Part shown: positions 7,832-15,510 of the stretch, piece by piece | Layout: every line of letters begins with the position of its first letter | Position numbering within the stretch: the stretch's first letter is position 1 | Assembly: GCA_965659715.1 (NCBI GenBank) | Contig: CBFHXE010000014.1 | Location: forward strand, 1 to 45,136 | Origin: CABZJG01 sp965659715 | GTDB taxonomy: Bacteria; Pseudomonadota; Alphaproteobacteria; Rhodobacterales; Rhodobacteraceae | Direction of reading: 5' to 3' | DNA: 45,136 nucleotides | Notes under the pieces: generated by a model | Seen by the model: only the letters and a program-made list of their open reading frames with translations | The model's database searches: none | Told to the model about the DNA's origin: nothing | Position numbers and translations under genes: made by a program

Positions 7832-8884
7832 TCAAAGCGATACATTTTCAACTTTCCAAAAAATCTCAACATCCGGATCGAAAACCGTTACATCCCCTTC
7901 GTCAGAGGACACCGATTTCGCAAATCGAACAGGATGCTCTGATTTTTTAAGTGTCAAAAAGCCTTTGTTTAGAGGCAGGTTGTAGAACTGAGCTCCGTTG
8001 AGGCTGCTGAAGGCTTCCAGTTTGTCCAGTGCGGCCTCTTCTTCAAACACATGCGCCAAAAGCGGCATTGTGTTCAGCGCTGTAAAGCAACCGGCACAGC
8101 CACAGGGGCTTTCCTTGTTGTGATCAAGATGCGGCGCGCTATCTGTTCCCAGGAAAAATCGTTCATCGCCGCTGGTGGCCGCTTTGCGCAGCGCAAGCCG
8201 GTGTTCTTCGCGTTTGGCCACAGGCAAACAGTAGTAATGCGGGTTTATACCCCCAACCAATATATGATTACGGTTTAAAAACAGATGATGGGTGGTGATT
8301 GTTGCACCTAAACCGCTGCCGTTCGCGTGCACATAATCAACCCCTTGCGCGGTTGTGATGTGCTCCATTATCACCCGTAGTTCCGGCGTGGCCCGGCGCA
8401 GTGGATCAAGCACGCGGTCAATGAAAACGGCTTCACGATCAAAGATATCAACCGTATCGTCAGTGACTTCGCCATGCACACAAAGCGGGCAACCGATATC
8501 GGCCATCCGCTCAAGCACTGGGCGAACCCGTTCAAAGTTGCTCACGCCTGAAGCAGAATTGGTTGTGGCGCCTGCGGGATATAATTTAACCGCGCGGATC
8601 AAACCGCTTTGATAAGCGGCGCTCAAATCGTTTGGATCAGTATCCTCGGTCAAATAAAGCGTCATCAAAGGCTCAAAAGGCTGATCATCGGGCAATGTGC
8701 TTAAGATCCTGTCTCGATAAGCGCTGGCCTGCGCTGCGGTGACCACGGGTGGCACCAAATTTGGCATGATAAGAGCACGGGCAAAATGCGCTGCGCTCGC
8801 AGGAAGCACCGCTTTGAGCATCGCGCCATCGCGCAGGTGCAGGTGTAAATCATCGGGGCGGGTGAGTTTTAGCAGATCAGTCAT
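7832..8884 (-). CDS. pyrC: Dihydroorotase
   Basis: Zinc enzyme that closes carbamoyl-aspartate to dihydroorotate. Starting at the ATG at 8884 gives 350 residues, matching the class II (E. coli-type) length; the open frame extends 17 codons further upstream but that stretch has no family character. Metal ligands are visible in LHLHLRDG near residue 12-19, the carboxylated-lysine region RAVKLYPAGATTNS near 100, and FLGTDSAPH near 245-253 with the catalytic aspartate. It is followed by pyrE after 66 bp. The promoter must lie in the gap shared with the divergent maturation cluster; a TGTAAT-like -10 element is seen shortly upstream but without a convincing -35. Confidence 0.95.
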   Translation of the reverse strand: MTDLLKLTRPDDLHLHLRDGAMLKAVLPASAAHFARALIMPNLVPPVVTAAQASAYRDRILSTLPDDQPFEPLMTLYLTEDTDPNDLSAAYQSGLIRAVKLYPAGATTNSASGVSNFERVRPVLERMADIGCPLCVHGEVTDDTVDIFDREAVFIDRVLDPLRRATPELRVIMEHITTAQGVDYVHANGSGLGATITTHHLFLNRNHILVGGINPHYYCLPVAKREEHRLALRKAATSGDERFFLGTDSAPHLDHNKESPCGCAGCFTALNTMPLLAHVFEEEAALDKLEAFSSLNGAQFYNLPLNKGFLTLKKSEHPVRFAKSVSSDEGDVTVFDPDVEIFWKVENVSL

Positions 8885-9245
8885 GCTGCAGGCATTACAC
8901 AAAGCTGATCGAATGTACCAGTGCAGAGGAAACAAAACACATGATTTTCAAACCCTCGGTTTAGGTTTTCAGACAATAGTGCAAAGTTAAAGTTATAAAG
9001 CGGCCTTGTGCAAGCGCCCTTGCGCGGATTTGGCTTGTTAGTCGTGAAAACTGTAGGGCGGTTTATGCTACCTCAAACGTTAGCGGTGCGCCGCCCTTTG
9101 TCTGGATTTGGCCATAACCGGCCTGCCCTTGCATGCGTTTTGGCCATCTGTCGCGTATTGTGCTTCTCAAATTTAACATTTGACGTGCCGCATGGGGTTG
9201 ACCCGCAGAGCACAAGATGCAGCTATAGCCCAGAGAGGTGAAAGA
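8885..9245. other. 361-bp divergent intergenic region between pyrC and the MoxR/VWA/XdhC cluster
   Basis: No gene or RNA is recognised. It must hold the promoters of both divergent units. Two inverted repeats are visible: GCAAG-CGCC-CTTGC near 9018, and AGGGCGG paired with CCGCCCT across about 31 bases near 9054-9098. A TTGACC at 9198 and TATAGC at 9224 resemble sigma-70 elements but are 20 bases apart, too far for a confident call. Confidence 0.5.
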
Positions 9246-10154
9246 ATGACGCAAATTCAATCAATTGATGCTCTGCAAAATATGCTGGCTGCACAAAATT
9301 ATGTTGTCGATAGATCTTTGGCAACGGTGGTTTTCTTATCTCTGCGGCTCAATCGACCGTTATTTTTGGAAGGCGAAGCCGGCGTTGGCAAAACTGAAAT
9401 AGCTAAAGCCTTGGCTTTGGCATTGGACCGTTCTTTAATCCGTTTGCAATGTTACGAAGGGCTGGATGCGGCAACAGCTGTTTATGATTGGAATTTTCCG
9501 GCGCAAATGGTTGCAATTCGCACTGCCGAAGCTGCAGGCCGCGCGGATCGCGACGCGTTGCAGACTGAGCTTTTTAGCGATCACTACCTGATTAAACGCC
9601 CTTTGTTGCAGGCTATGCAACCTGATGAGAAGGGCCCGCCCATTTTGCTCATCGACGAGTTGGACCGCACTGACGCCCCATTTGAGGCATTTTTGCTCGA
9701 AGCACTGTCCGATTTTCAAGTCACCATCCCCGAACTGGGCACCATCGCTGCTCCACATCCGCCGATTGTTATTGTGACATCGAACCGGACCCGCGAAGTG
9801 CATGACGCGCTCAAGCGCCGCTGTTTGTACCACTGGCTGGATTATCCTGATTTTAACCGTGAAATGGATATTTTGACCGCCCGCGTACCAGATGTCGCGC
9901 AAAACCTGAGCCAAGAGGTGGTGGCCTTCGTGCAACGCCTAAGACAAGAGGATCTGTTTAAAAAACCCGGTGTTGCCGAAACAATTGACTGGGCCAAATG
10001 CCTGCTGGCGCTTGATATGATCGAGTTAAGCCCCGAAGTGATCAGTGATACACTGGGCGCTATTTTGAAATACCAAGATGATATCGCAAAGCTGCAAAAC
10101 TCAGAGGCACGCCGCCTGCTTGAAGCCGCGCGCGCGGCATTGGAACCGACGTGA
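9246..10154 (+). CDS. MoxR-type AAA+ ATPase, CoxD-like
   Basis: A 302-residue AAA+ ATPase of the MoxR group. Walker A is GEAGVGKT at 43-50, Walker B ILLIDELD is near 133-140, and the sensor/arginine region VTSNRTREVHDALKRRCLYHW matches the group. CoxD of CO-oxidising bacteria is a MoxR-type ATPase needed to mature the Mo/Cu active site, and the downstream VWA, XdhC-like and molybdopterin-binding genes support a CoxD-like role rather than another MoxR function. The start was set at 9246 because AGAGAGGTGAAAGA lies directly before it; the open frame extends 22 codons further upstream with no family character. The next gene starts 60 bp downstream. The target enzyme is not encoded nearby. Confidence 0.88.
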   Translation: MTQIQSIDALQNMLAAQNYVVDRSLATVVFLSLRLNRPLFLEGEAGVGKTEIAKALALALDRSLIRLQCYEGLDAATAVYDWNFPAQMVAIRTAEAAGRADRDALQTELFSDHYLIKRPLLQAMQPDEKGPPILLIDELDRTDAPFEAFLLEALSDFQVTIPELGTIAAPHPPIVIVTSNRTREVHDALKRRCLYHWLDYPDFNREMDILTARVPDVAQNLSQEVVAFVQRLRQEDLFKKPGVAETIDWAKCLLALDMIELSPEVISDTLGAILKYQDDIAKLQNSEARRLLEAARAALEPT

Positions 10155-10214
10155 TGCTTTTTCTTTGCTTAAATACTCATGAATGCGCCGTGGAGGCGAC
10201 TTTAAGGGTAAAGC

Positions 10215-11456
10215 ATGGTTGAATTTGCCCCGCTCGACTTGCCTGAAACGCCTCGGCTTTCTGACAATATCACCCATTTTGCCCGAGCGTTGCGGCGCGC
10301 CGGTTTGCCAATCGGACCAGGGCGCGTTGGTGATGCCCTGCACGCAGTAGAAGCCGTGGGTTTTACTGAAAAAGAAGATTTTTTTTGGACACTTCAAGCC
10401 TGCTTTGTATCCCGCCCCGAGCACCGTGTAATTTTTGCTCAGGTTTTTCGCCTCTACTGGCGCGATCCGCGGTTTTTAGAGCATATGATGGGCCTTTTGC
10501 TACCTGCAGTGCACGGAGTACAAGAAGATCGAAAGCCGCAAGCCGGTGAAAAGCGGGCGGCGCAAGCCTTGCTTGAGAACCAAGCCCCCGAACTTCCAGC
10601 AGCGTCAAAATCTGAAAATGAAACTGAAATTGAGGTCAACGCATCGCAAACCATGTCGCCAAATGAGCGCTTGCGGCACTTGGATTTTGAGCAGATGAGC
10701 ACGGCAGAAATGGTGCAAGCAAAAGCCATGCTCGCAAAGTTGACATTGCCTGTCAAACCGCTGGTTAGCCGGCGAACCGTTGCCGCTTCACTTGGGCGCT
10801 GGGTGGATCGCCGGGCCACCCTGCGCTCGGCCATCCGCCATGGTGGAGATTTGAAAAAACTGCATATGCGCAAAAGCTGTGTTCGCTGGCCGGATCTGGT
10901 GATTTTATGTGATATTTCCGGCTCAATGCGCCAATACAGCCGGATGGTTTTGCATTTTGCGCATGCCGTCGCCAATCAAAAGGGCGCAGGATGGGCCAAG
11001 GTACATAGCTTTACTTTTGGCACCCGTCTTACAAATATCTCGCGCCAATTGCAGACCAAAGATGTTGATGCCGCGCTGGCGGCGGCCGGGAGCGAGGCGA
11101 AAGATTGGGATGGCGGCACGCGCATTGCCGACTGTTTGCACGCATTTAACCGCGACTGGTCACGGCGCGTGCTGGGGCAGGGAGCTTTGGTTTTACTCAT
11201 CACAGATGGTTTGGAAACAGATCAAGGCGCGGATCTGTCGCGCGAAATGCAAAGGCTTAGACTGAGTGCTCGGCGCCTGCTATGGTTGAACCCGCTGCTT
11301 CGATGGGACAAGTTCGAGGTCAAGGCAGGTGGGATAAAGGCTATGTTGCCGCATGTAGACAGCTTTCGGTCAGCGCATTCTATTGCGTCATTGCAAGAGC
11401 TTGCTAGTGTAATCTCAGAGCCAGAGGATTATGGTCAAAAACGACGTTTACTGTAA
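10215..11456 (+). CDS. VWA domain protein, CoxE-like
   Basis: A 413-residue protein with a C-terminal von Willebrand factor A domain. The metal-ion-dependent adhesion site is complete: DISGS at 233-237, the threonine of DGGTRIADC and the aspartate of LITDGLETD further on. The N-terminal part (about residues 10-220) is the CoxE-type region, with a low-complexity, acidic stretch near 105-150. MoxR-VWA pairs act together as chaperone-like machines that insert or remodel metal cofactors; CoxE is the VWA partner of CoxD in CO dehydrogenase maturation. Start ATG has an AAGGGTAAAGC upstream. The XdhC-like gene follows after about 30 bp, indicating an operon. Confidence 0.88.
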   Translation: MVEFAPLDLPETPRLSDNITHFARALRRAGLPIGPGRVGDALHAVEAVGFTEKEDFFWTLQACFVSRPEHRVIFAQVFRLYWRDPRFLEHMMGLLLPAVHGVQEDRKPQAGEKRAAQALLENQAPELPAASKSENETEIEVNASQTMSPNERLRHLDFEQMSTAEMVQAKAMLAKLTLPVKPLVSRRTVAASLGRWVDRRATLRSAIRHGGDLKKLHMRKSCVRWPDLVILCDISGSMRQYSRMVLHFAHAVANQKGAGWAKVHSFTFGTRLTNISRQLQTKDVDAALAAAGSEAKDWDGGTRIADCLHAFNRDWSRRVLGQGALVLLITDGLETDQGADLSREMQRLRLSARRLLWLNPLLRWDKFEVKAGGIKAMLPHVDSFRSAHSIASLQELASVISEPEDYGQKRRLL

Positions 11457-11488
11457 TCTAGCCAAAGCTTTAAAGGACGGTGAATAGT

Positions 11489-12472
11489 ATGAAATTGCCC
11501 GATGTAATCACCTTTGAGACAATTCCAGAGCTTGCGCTGGAATGGCATCAAAAGGGTCGCGGCGCGGTTTTGGCAACTGTGGTGCAGACTTGGGGGTCGG
11601 CGCCGCGCCGTATTGGCGCTCAACTTGTGGTCAGCGGGGATGGCAGTATGCAAGGCTCGGTTTCTGGCGGCTGTGTCGAGGGCGCTGTGGTGCTTGAGGC
11701 GCAGCAAGCCCTTTTGGATGGCAACAGTAAGGTTTTAGAATTTGGGATCAGTGACGGGGACGCCTTTGCCGTGGGCTTGGCCTGCGGTGGGACAATCCGT
11801 ATTTTGCTAGAACCGATTGGCTCCGTATTGCCTGAGCCAATGCTACAAGAATTGGTTGAGGCCCGTGCACAGCGCCGTGCGGTTGCCTATGTGGTTAATA
11901 TTCAAAACGAAACCCGAGCGCTTGAATATTCGGGCCATTCTAACCGGATGCAAATGGACCGTTCTGGCTTTGAGGAAGATGGGCAAACTTTTGTAGCTGT
12001 CCATATGCCGCCACTGCGGCTTGTGGTTGTCGGTGCTGTTCATATTGCCCAAGCTTTATTGCCCATGGCCCAGATTATCGGATTTGATCCGGTGGTGGTT
12101 GATCCACGTGAAAGCTTTGCCTCACAGGAACGATTTCCAGATGTGAAAATATTCAATGATTGGCCAGATGAGGCTCTGCAAACCCATGGGGTTGATGCAA
12201 GAACCGCAGTGGTTTTGCTGACCCATGATCCAAAGCTCGATGATCCCGCTCTTGAATTGGCATTGCGGTCCGAGGCCTTTTATATTGGTGCGTTGGGATC
12301 AAAACGCACACATGAAAAGCGCTGTTTGAGGCTGCAGGAAAAAGGGTTTTCCAAGGGTCAGATCGCCCGCATAAACGGGCCTGTCGGATTGAATATTGGC
12401 GCGGCAACCCCGGCGGAAATCGCGACGTCAATCACGGCCGAGATGGTTCACTCTTTAAGGAGCGGCGGATGA
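11489..12472 (+). CDS. XdhC/CoxF-family molybdenum cofactor maturation protein
   Basis: XdhC-type proteins bind molybdenum cofactor, help its sulfuration and insert it into xanthine-dehydrogenase-family enzymes. In this 327-residue protein the N-terminal XdhC/CoxI domain shows GSAPRRIGAQL and GSVSGGCVEGAV (about residues 36-70), with the family cysteine in GGCVEG and a second conserved stretch GLACGGTIRI (about 95-104). The C-terminal Rossmann-like domain begins near LVVVGAVHIAQAL and ends with the family element YIGALGSKRTHEKR. The start is taken as ATG 11489, since AAAGGACGG is well placed for it; a GTG three codons upstream (11480) is too close to that site. The stop overlaps the next start by four bases. 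Confidence 0.9.
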   Translation: MKLPDVITFETIPELALEWHQKGRGAVLATVVQTWGSAPRRIGAQLVVSGDGSMQGSVSGGCVEGAVVLEAQQALLDGNSKVLEFGISDGDAFAVGLACGGTIRILLEPIGSVLPEPMLQELVEARAQRRAVAYVVNIQNETRALEYSGHSNRMQMDRSGFEEDGQTFVAVHMPPLRLVVVGAVHIAQALLPMAQIIGFDPVVVDPRESFASQERFPDVKIFNDWPDEALQTHGVDARTAVVLLTHDPKLDDPALELALRSEAFYIGALGSKRTHEKRCLRLQEKGFSKGQIARINGPVGLNIGAATPAEIATSITAEMVHSLRSGG

Positions 12473-13464
12473 TATTTGGCCCGGTTCCAACACTGCAGGC
12501 GAAAGGCAACATTTTGGCGCACTCGATTGTCTGCTCTGGCCGCCGTTTGCGAAAAGGAATGGAACTGGAAGATGCACATATTGAGCAGCTCTGTGCATCA
12601 GGTATTACCGAAGTGACCGTGGCACAGTTGCAAGACAATGATGTGCATGAAAATCAAGCGGCTGCTGAATTGGCCAAAGCTTTGGTGCCCGATGGCAGGG
12701 CCGCAGGTTTAGAGTGCACTGCTGCCTTTACCGGGCGGGTTAATCTGGTGGCCACTGGCCCGGGTATTGTTAATCTGCAGGTCGAACGCTTGATCGCACT
12801 CAATTCGGTTGATCCTATGATCAGTTTTGCAACGGTTCCAAACTATCAGCAAATGCAAAAGGGCGGGCTTGTTGGAACAGTGAAAATCATAAGCTATGCG
12901 GTGGATGGCGAAAAGTTACGTTCCGCTTGCGCCTTGGGCTCTGCTGCGATCAAAATATTGCCGCCACAATTGAAAACAGCGAGCCTGGTGGTCAGTCAAA
13001 ATGCAAACCGCAATGACGATAAAGGTATTTCTGCAATAAAAACACGGCTTGATGCATTGGGCATCACACTTGAGCAGGTCGTCACCACAGAGCATGAAAT
13101 AGACCCTATGGCAAAGGCCCTTGGCTCTTTGAAAAGCGAGCTATTGCTGATCTTGACCAGTTCTGCAACATCCGACCCTAATGATACCGCGCCCGCTGCA
13201 GTGCGCGCTGCTGGTGGCCAAGTCGAACGCTTTGGAATTCCGGTCGATCCTGGGAATCTGCTGTTTTTGGGGCATATTCGATCCCGGCCGGTGATCGGAT
13301 TTCCAGGCTGTGTGCGTTCGCGGGCGTTAAACGGGGCTGATTGGGTGCTTTCACAAATTGCCTGTGGTCTTTCGCTTAATGAAAATAGCTTTGCCCAGAT
13401 GGCCATTGGCGGTCTTTTAAAAGAAATCCCAACACGGCCCCAGCCTCGGCGCCCCAAAAAGTAA
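12469..13464 (+). CDS. Molybdopterin-binding domain protein, stand-alone
   Basis: A 331-residue protein of the molybdopterin-binding (MoaB/MogA/MoeA-like) fold family. Its N-terminus (GPVPTLQAKGNILAHS) matches the N-terminal part of proteins that in other alphaproteobacteria continue into a MobA-like nucleotidyltransferase and make the cytosine dinucleotide form of the cofactor. The MoeA/MogA-type binding loop is replaced by LTSSATSDPNDTAPAAVRAAGG (about 230-250) and the last part GIPVDPGNLLFLGHIRSRPVIGFPGCVRS fits the fold. No nucleotidyltransferase domain follows; the protein ends in a short basic tail. The start overlaps the XdhC-like stop by four bases. It is the last gene of the four-gene unit. 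The exact activity is inferred from relatives. Confidence 0.8.
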   Translation: MIFGPVPTLQAKGNILAHSIVCSGRRLRKGMELEDAHIEQLCASGITEVTVAQLQDNDVHENQAAAELAKALVPDGRAAGLECTAAFTGRVNLVATGPGIVNLQVERLIALNSVDPMISFATVPNYQQMQKGGLVGTVKIISYAVDGEKLRSACALGSAAIKILPPQLKTASLVVSQNANRNDDKGISAIKTRLDALGITLEQVVTTEHEIDPMAKALGSLKSELLLILTSSATSDPNDTAPAAVRAAGGQVERFGIPVDPGNLLFLGHIRSRPVIGFPGCVRSRALNGADWVLSQIACGLSLNENSFAQMAIGGLLKEIPTRPQPRRPKK

Positions 13465-13486
13465 AAAGGCGCCCATTAGGCGCCTT
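13456..13486 (-). terminator. Intrinsic terminator for infC
   Basis: An eight-base-pair GC-rich hairpin (AAGGCGCC / GGCGCCTT, five-base loop) at 13466-13486 is followed on the minus strand by TTTTTAC and a second T tract. It lies about 55 bases past the infC stop. It overlaps the last codon of the convergent molybdopterin-binding gene and may also stop transcription from that side, though the plus side lacks a T run. Confidence 0.75.
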
Positions 13487-13541
13487 GTGATCTTCATTAT
13501 CTAACTCTTTTTTGATTTTGCCGAGTGCAGCAAATGTAAGA

Positions 13542-14090
13542 TTACTTTGAAATAGGACCGATCATCATAGTCATTTGACGACCTTCCATCTTGGGCATAT
13601 TTTCAACTTTACCCATTTCCTGGACATCTTCGGCAACCCGCTCTAGCAACTCGCGACCAAGGTTGAGGTGTGCCATTTCACGACCTCTAAAGCGAAGGGT
13701 AATTTTGACCTTATCGCCATTTTCGAGAAACTTGAAAACATTACGCATTTTTACATCATAATCATGAGTGTCCGTTCCTGGACGGAACTTGATTTCTTTG
13801 ATCTCTATGATTTTCTGCTTTTTACGTGCTTCAGATTCGCGTTTTTGCTGTTCGTACTTATATTTTCCGAAATCCATGATTTTACACACGGGAGGTTCTG
13901 CATTTGGGGAAATTTCTACCAAATCCAAACCGGCATTTTCGGCCAATTCTATCGCGCGCTCTGGGCTGACGACACCAACATTTTCGCCTTCTGCACCAAT
14001 AAGACGGACTTCTGGACACCGGATCCGGTCGTTTACGCGGGGGCCGGTTTCGCGCGATGGGGGCGCGTTGTGAGGTCTGCGGGCTATGAT
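13542..14090 (-). CDS. infC: Translation initiation factor IF-3
   Basis: IF-3 binds the 30S subunit, keeps subunits apart and checks start-codon pairing. The C-terminal domain with KFRPGTDTHDYDVKMRN and LRFRGREMAH is clear, as is the linker and N-terminal domain VNDRIRCPEVRLIGAEGENVGVV upstream of the first in-frame ATG at 13946. The full protein therefore starts upstream, and the best start is ATC at 14090 (I-A-R-R-P-H-N follows), with AAGGAAG five bases before it; ATA at 14087 is the alternative. This gives 182 residues, in the family range. A non-AUG start is the known autoregulatory device of infC. The gene stands alone; rpmI and rplT do not follow. Confidence 0.93.
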   Translation of the reverse strand: MIARRPHNAPPSRETGPRVNDRIRCPEVRLIGAEGENVGVVSPERAIELAENAGLDLVEISPNAEPPVCKIMDFGKYKYEQQKRESEARKKQKIIEIKEIKFRPGTDTHDYDVKMRNVFKFLENGDKVKITLRFRGREMAHLNLGRELLERVAEDVQEMGKVENMPKMEGRQMTMMIGPISK

Positions 14091-14110
14091 GGTCTTCCTT
14101 TTGTAGTTGT

Positions 14111-14138
14111 AAAATTACCAATGAGGTCTAGCGGTCAA
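14111..14138 (-). promoter_or_regulatory. Possible infC promoter
   Basis: On the minus strand TTGACC (complement of 14133-14138) is followed after 16 bases by AATTTT (complement of 14111-14116), ending about 20 bases before the ATC start of infC. The -35 is good and the -10 is weak. Confidence 0.3.
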
Positions 14139-14168
14139 TCATGAGCTGTTCAAGTGCTAATCCCACTC

Positions 14169-14212
14169 AGCGTTGTGAGTTTCACAACGGATGTTGCCAC
14201 AAAGACAACGCT
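14169..14212. repeat. Overlapping inverted repeats between fpr and infC
   Basis: A perfect eight-base-pair hairpin (CGTTGTGA, GTT loop, TCACAACG) spans 14171-14189. Its left arm can pair instead with ACAACGCT at 14205-14212 (partner AGCGTTGT at 14169-14176). The two foldings exclude each other. No T tract follows on either strand, so it is not an obvious terminator. Confidence 0.45.
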
Positions 14213-14266
14213 TTGGGATTTGTGTCCCGAAAAATTAGAAACCTAACGCAAAATGTTGACTTTTGA

Positions 14267-15085
14267 TTAGCCAACAAATGCTTTTTCAACCACATATTCT
14301 GCAGGATCAGAATTTGCACCTTCGCGCAGGCCATAACTTTCCAAGATTGCTTTCATGTCCGTATTAAGCCCCAAAGATCCGCAAACCATTGCGCGATCCG
14401 TTTCTGGATGCATGGCTTGAATCCCCAGATCATTGAAAACGTCTTTGGAGGTCAAAAGGTCTGTAATCCGGCCTGTTTTTGCGCTGGGCTCACGGGTTGT
14501 TGTCGGGTAATAGGTCAGCTTATCACCAACCAGTTCTCCGATCAGCGGGTCATCTTTTAGGCTTTCAACCAAAAAACGCCCATATTCCAAATCCGCCACA
14601 TCGCGGCAGGTATGTGTAAGGATAATCTGTTCATAGTCTTCGTAGGTTTGCGGCTCGCGGATCAAGGATGCAAAAGGCGCAATACCCGTCCCGGTAGAGA
14701 AAAACCAAAGCCGCTTTCCGGGCAGCAAAGCATCATGGACCAATGTGCCCACAGGTTTTGGGCGCAAAATAATCTGATCGCCGGGCTTGATATGCTGCAA
14801 TCTGCTGGTCAGCGGGCCATCCTGCACTTTGATCGAATAAAATTCTAGCTCTTCATCCCATGCGGGTGAGGCAATTGAATAAGCCCGAAGCAACGGTCTG
14901 CCATCGTCTTTGAGCAGACCGATCATCACAAATTCGCCTGACCTGAACCGCAGCGATTGTGGCCGCGTGACTCGAAATGAAAACACACGATCCGTCCAGT
15001 GCTTTACCTCTGTGACGGTTTGGGCGTCAGGCAATGTGGGGGCTTTTGTTGCGGTTGATTTGGACACTGGAAGTTGCTCTGTCAT
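14267..15085 (-). CDS. fpr: Ferredoxin--NADP(+) reductase
   Basis: Flavoenzyme that exchanges electrons between NADPH and ferredoxin or flavodoxin. The 272-residue protein has the FAD-binding RAYS motif (in RPLLRAYSIASP, about residues 67-70) and the NADP-binding stretch STGTGIAPFASLIREP (about 129-144), and ends in the extended C-terminus EYVVEKAFVG typical of the bacterial (Fpr, subclass I) enzyme of Rhodobacter-type organisms. It is the last gene of the cys operon, 47 bp past the DUF934 gene, and a reasonable guess is that it feeds electrons through ferredoxin to the sulfite reductase encoded upstream. It may also have an oxidative-stress role, as known for Fpr elsewhere. Confidence 0.93.
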   Translation of the reverse strand: MTEQLPVSKSTATKAPTLPDAQTVTEVKHWTDRVFSFRVTRPQSLRFRSGEFVMIGLLKDDGRPLLRAYSIASPAWDEELEFYSIKVQDGPLTSRLQHIKPGDQIILRPKPVGTLVHDALLPGKRLWFFSTGTGIAPFASLIREPQTYEDYEQIILTHTCRDVADLEYGRFLVESLKDDPLIGELVGDKLTYYPTTTREPSAKTGRITDLLTSKDVFNDLGIQAMHPETDRAMVCGSLGLNTDMKAILESYGLREGANSDPAEYVVEKAFVG

Positions 15086-15132
15086 TTTGATCTTTTCTTT
15101 GCAGGGGGTTTAAACGGTTTCAAAAGGAGTTA

Positions 15133-15510
15133 CTAGCGTGATGCGCGTAAACGCTCTTGATAGTCGTGTTTTTGCCAATTCGCCCGGCTGAGCCATAATG
15201 CTTCGGCTTGCCGATCCGCCAAAGATTGGTCAATTTCGACCGAATCAAATCCAGACCGCCGTGCCATCGCGTATTGTTCACAAATTACATGCCCTGTGGC
15301 GCGAAGCTCTCCGCTGTAGCCGCGCAAACGCAGCAGACGCGCCAAAGTAAAGCCGCGCCCATCTGCGAAACTGGGAAATCCAATCCGAATTTTGTTGGTC
15401 GCGGGGTCAATATCCAAGGTCTCGGGGTCCGTTTCGGGGCCAAGATCAATGACGTCATTTTTAGTCCACGTATCGGGGCGAAACCCATCATCTGTTACAA
15501 TTACAGTCAT
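15133..15510 (-). CDS. DUF934 family protein of the sulfur assimilation operon
   Basis: A 125-residue protein of the DUF934 family, a family of unknown biochemistry that is found with cysH and cysI in proteobacteria. The start is set at ATG 15510, which overlaps the cysH stop by four bases; the open frame extends 43 codons upstream inside cysH without family character. Conserved features visible here are FADGRGFTLARLLR (about residues 50-63), a G-E-L-R-A-T-G-H-V stretch and the segment GFDSVEID near 88-95. It has no cysteine-rich metal site and no signal peptide, so it is probably cytosolic. Its role in sulfite reduction is inferred from genomic company only. Confidence 0.85.
   Translation of the reverse strand: MTVIVTDDGFRPDTWTKNDVIDLGPETDPETLDIDPATNKIRIGFPSFADGRGFTLARLLRLRGYSGELRATGHVICEQYAMARRSGFDSVEIDQSLADRQAEALWLSRANWQKHDYQERLRASR

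Noticed and set aside
9198..9229. TTGACC / TATAGC as promoter of the maturation cluster
   Set aside because: The spacer is 20 bases, too long for sigma-70, and no other support was found.
9180..9245. Longer start of the MoxR ATPase
   Set aside because: The 22 extra codons have no family match, and the strong Shine-Dalgarno site directly precedes 9246.
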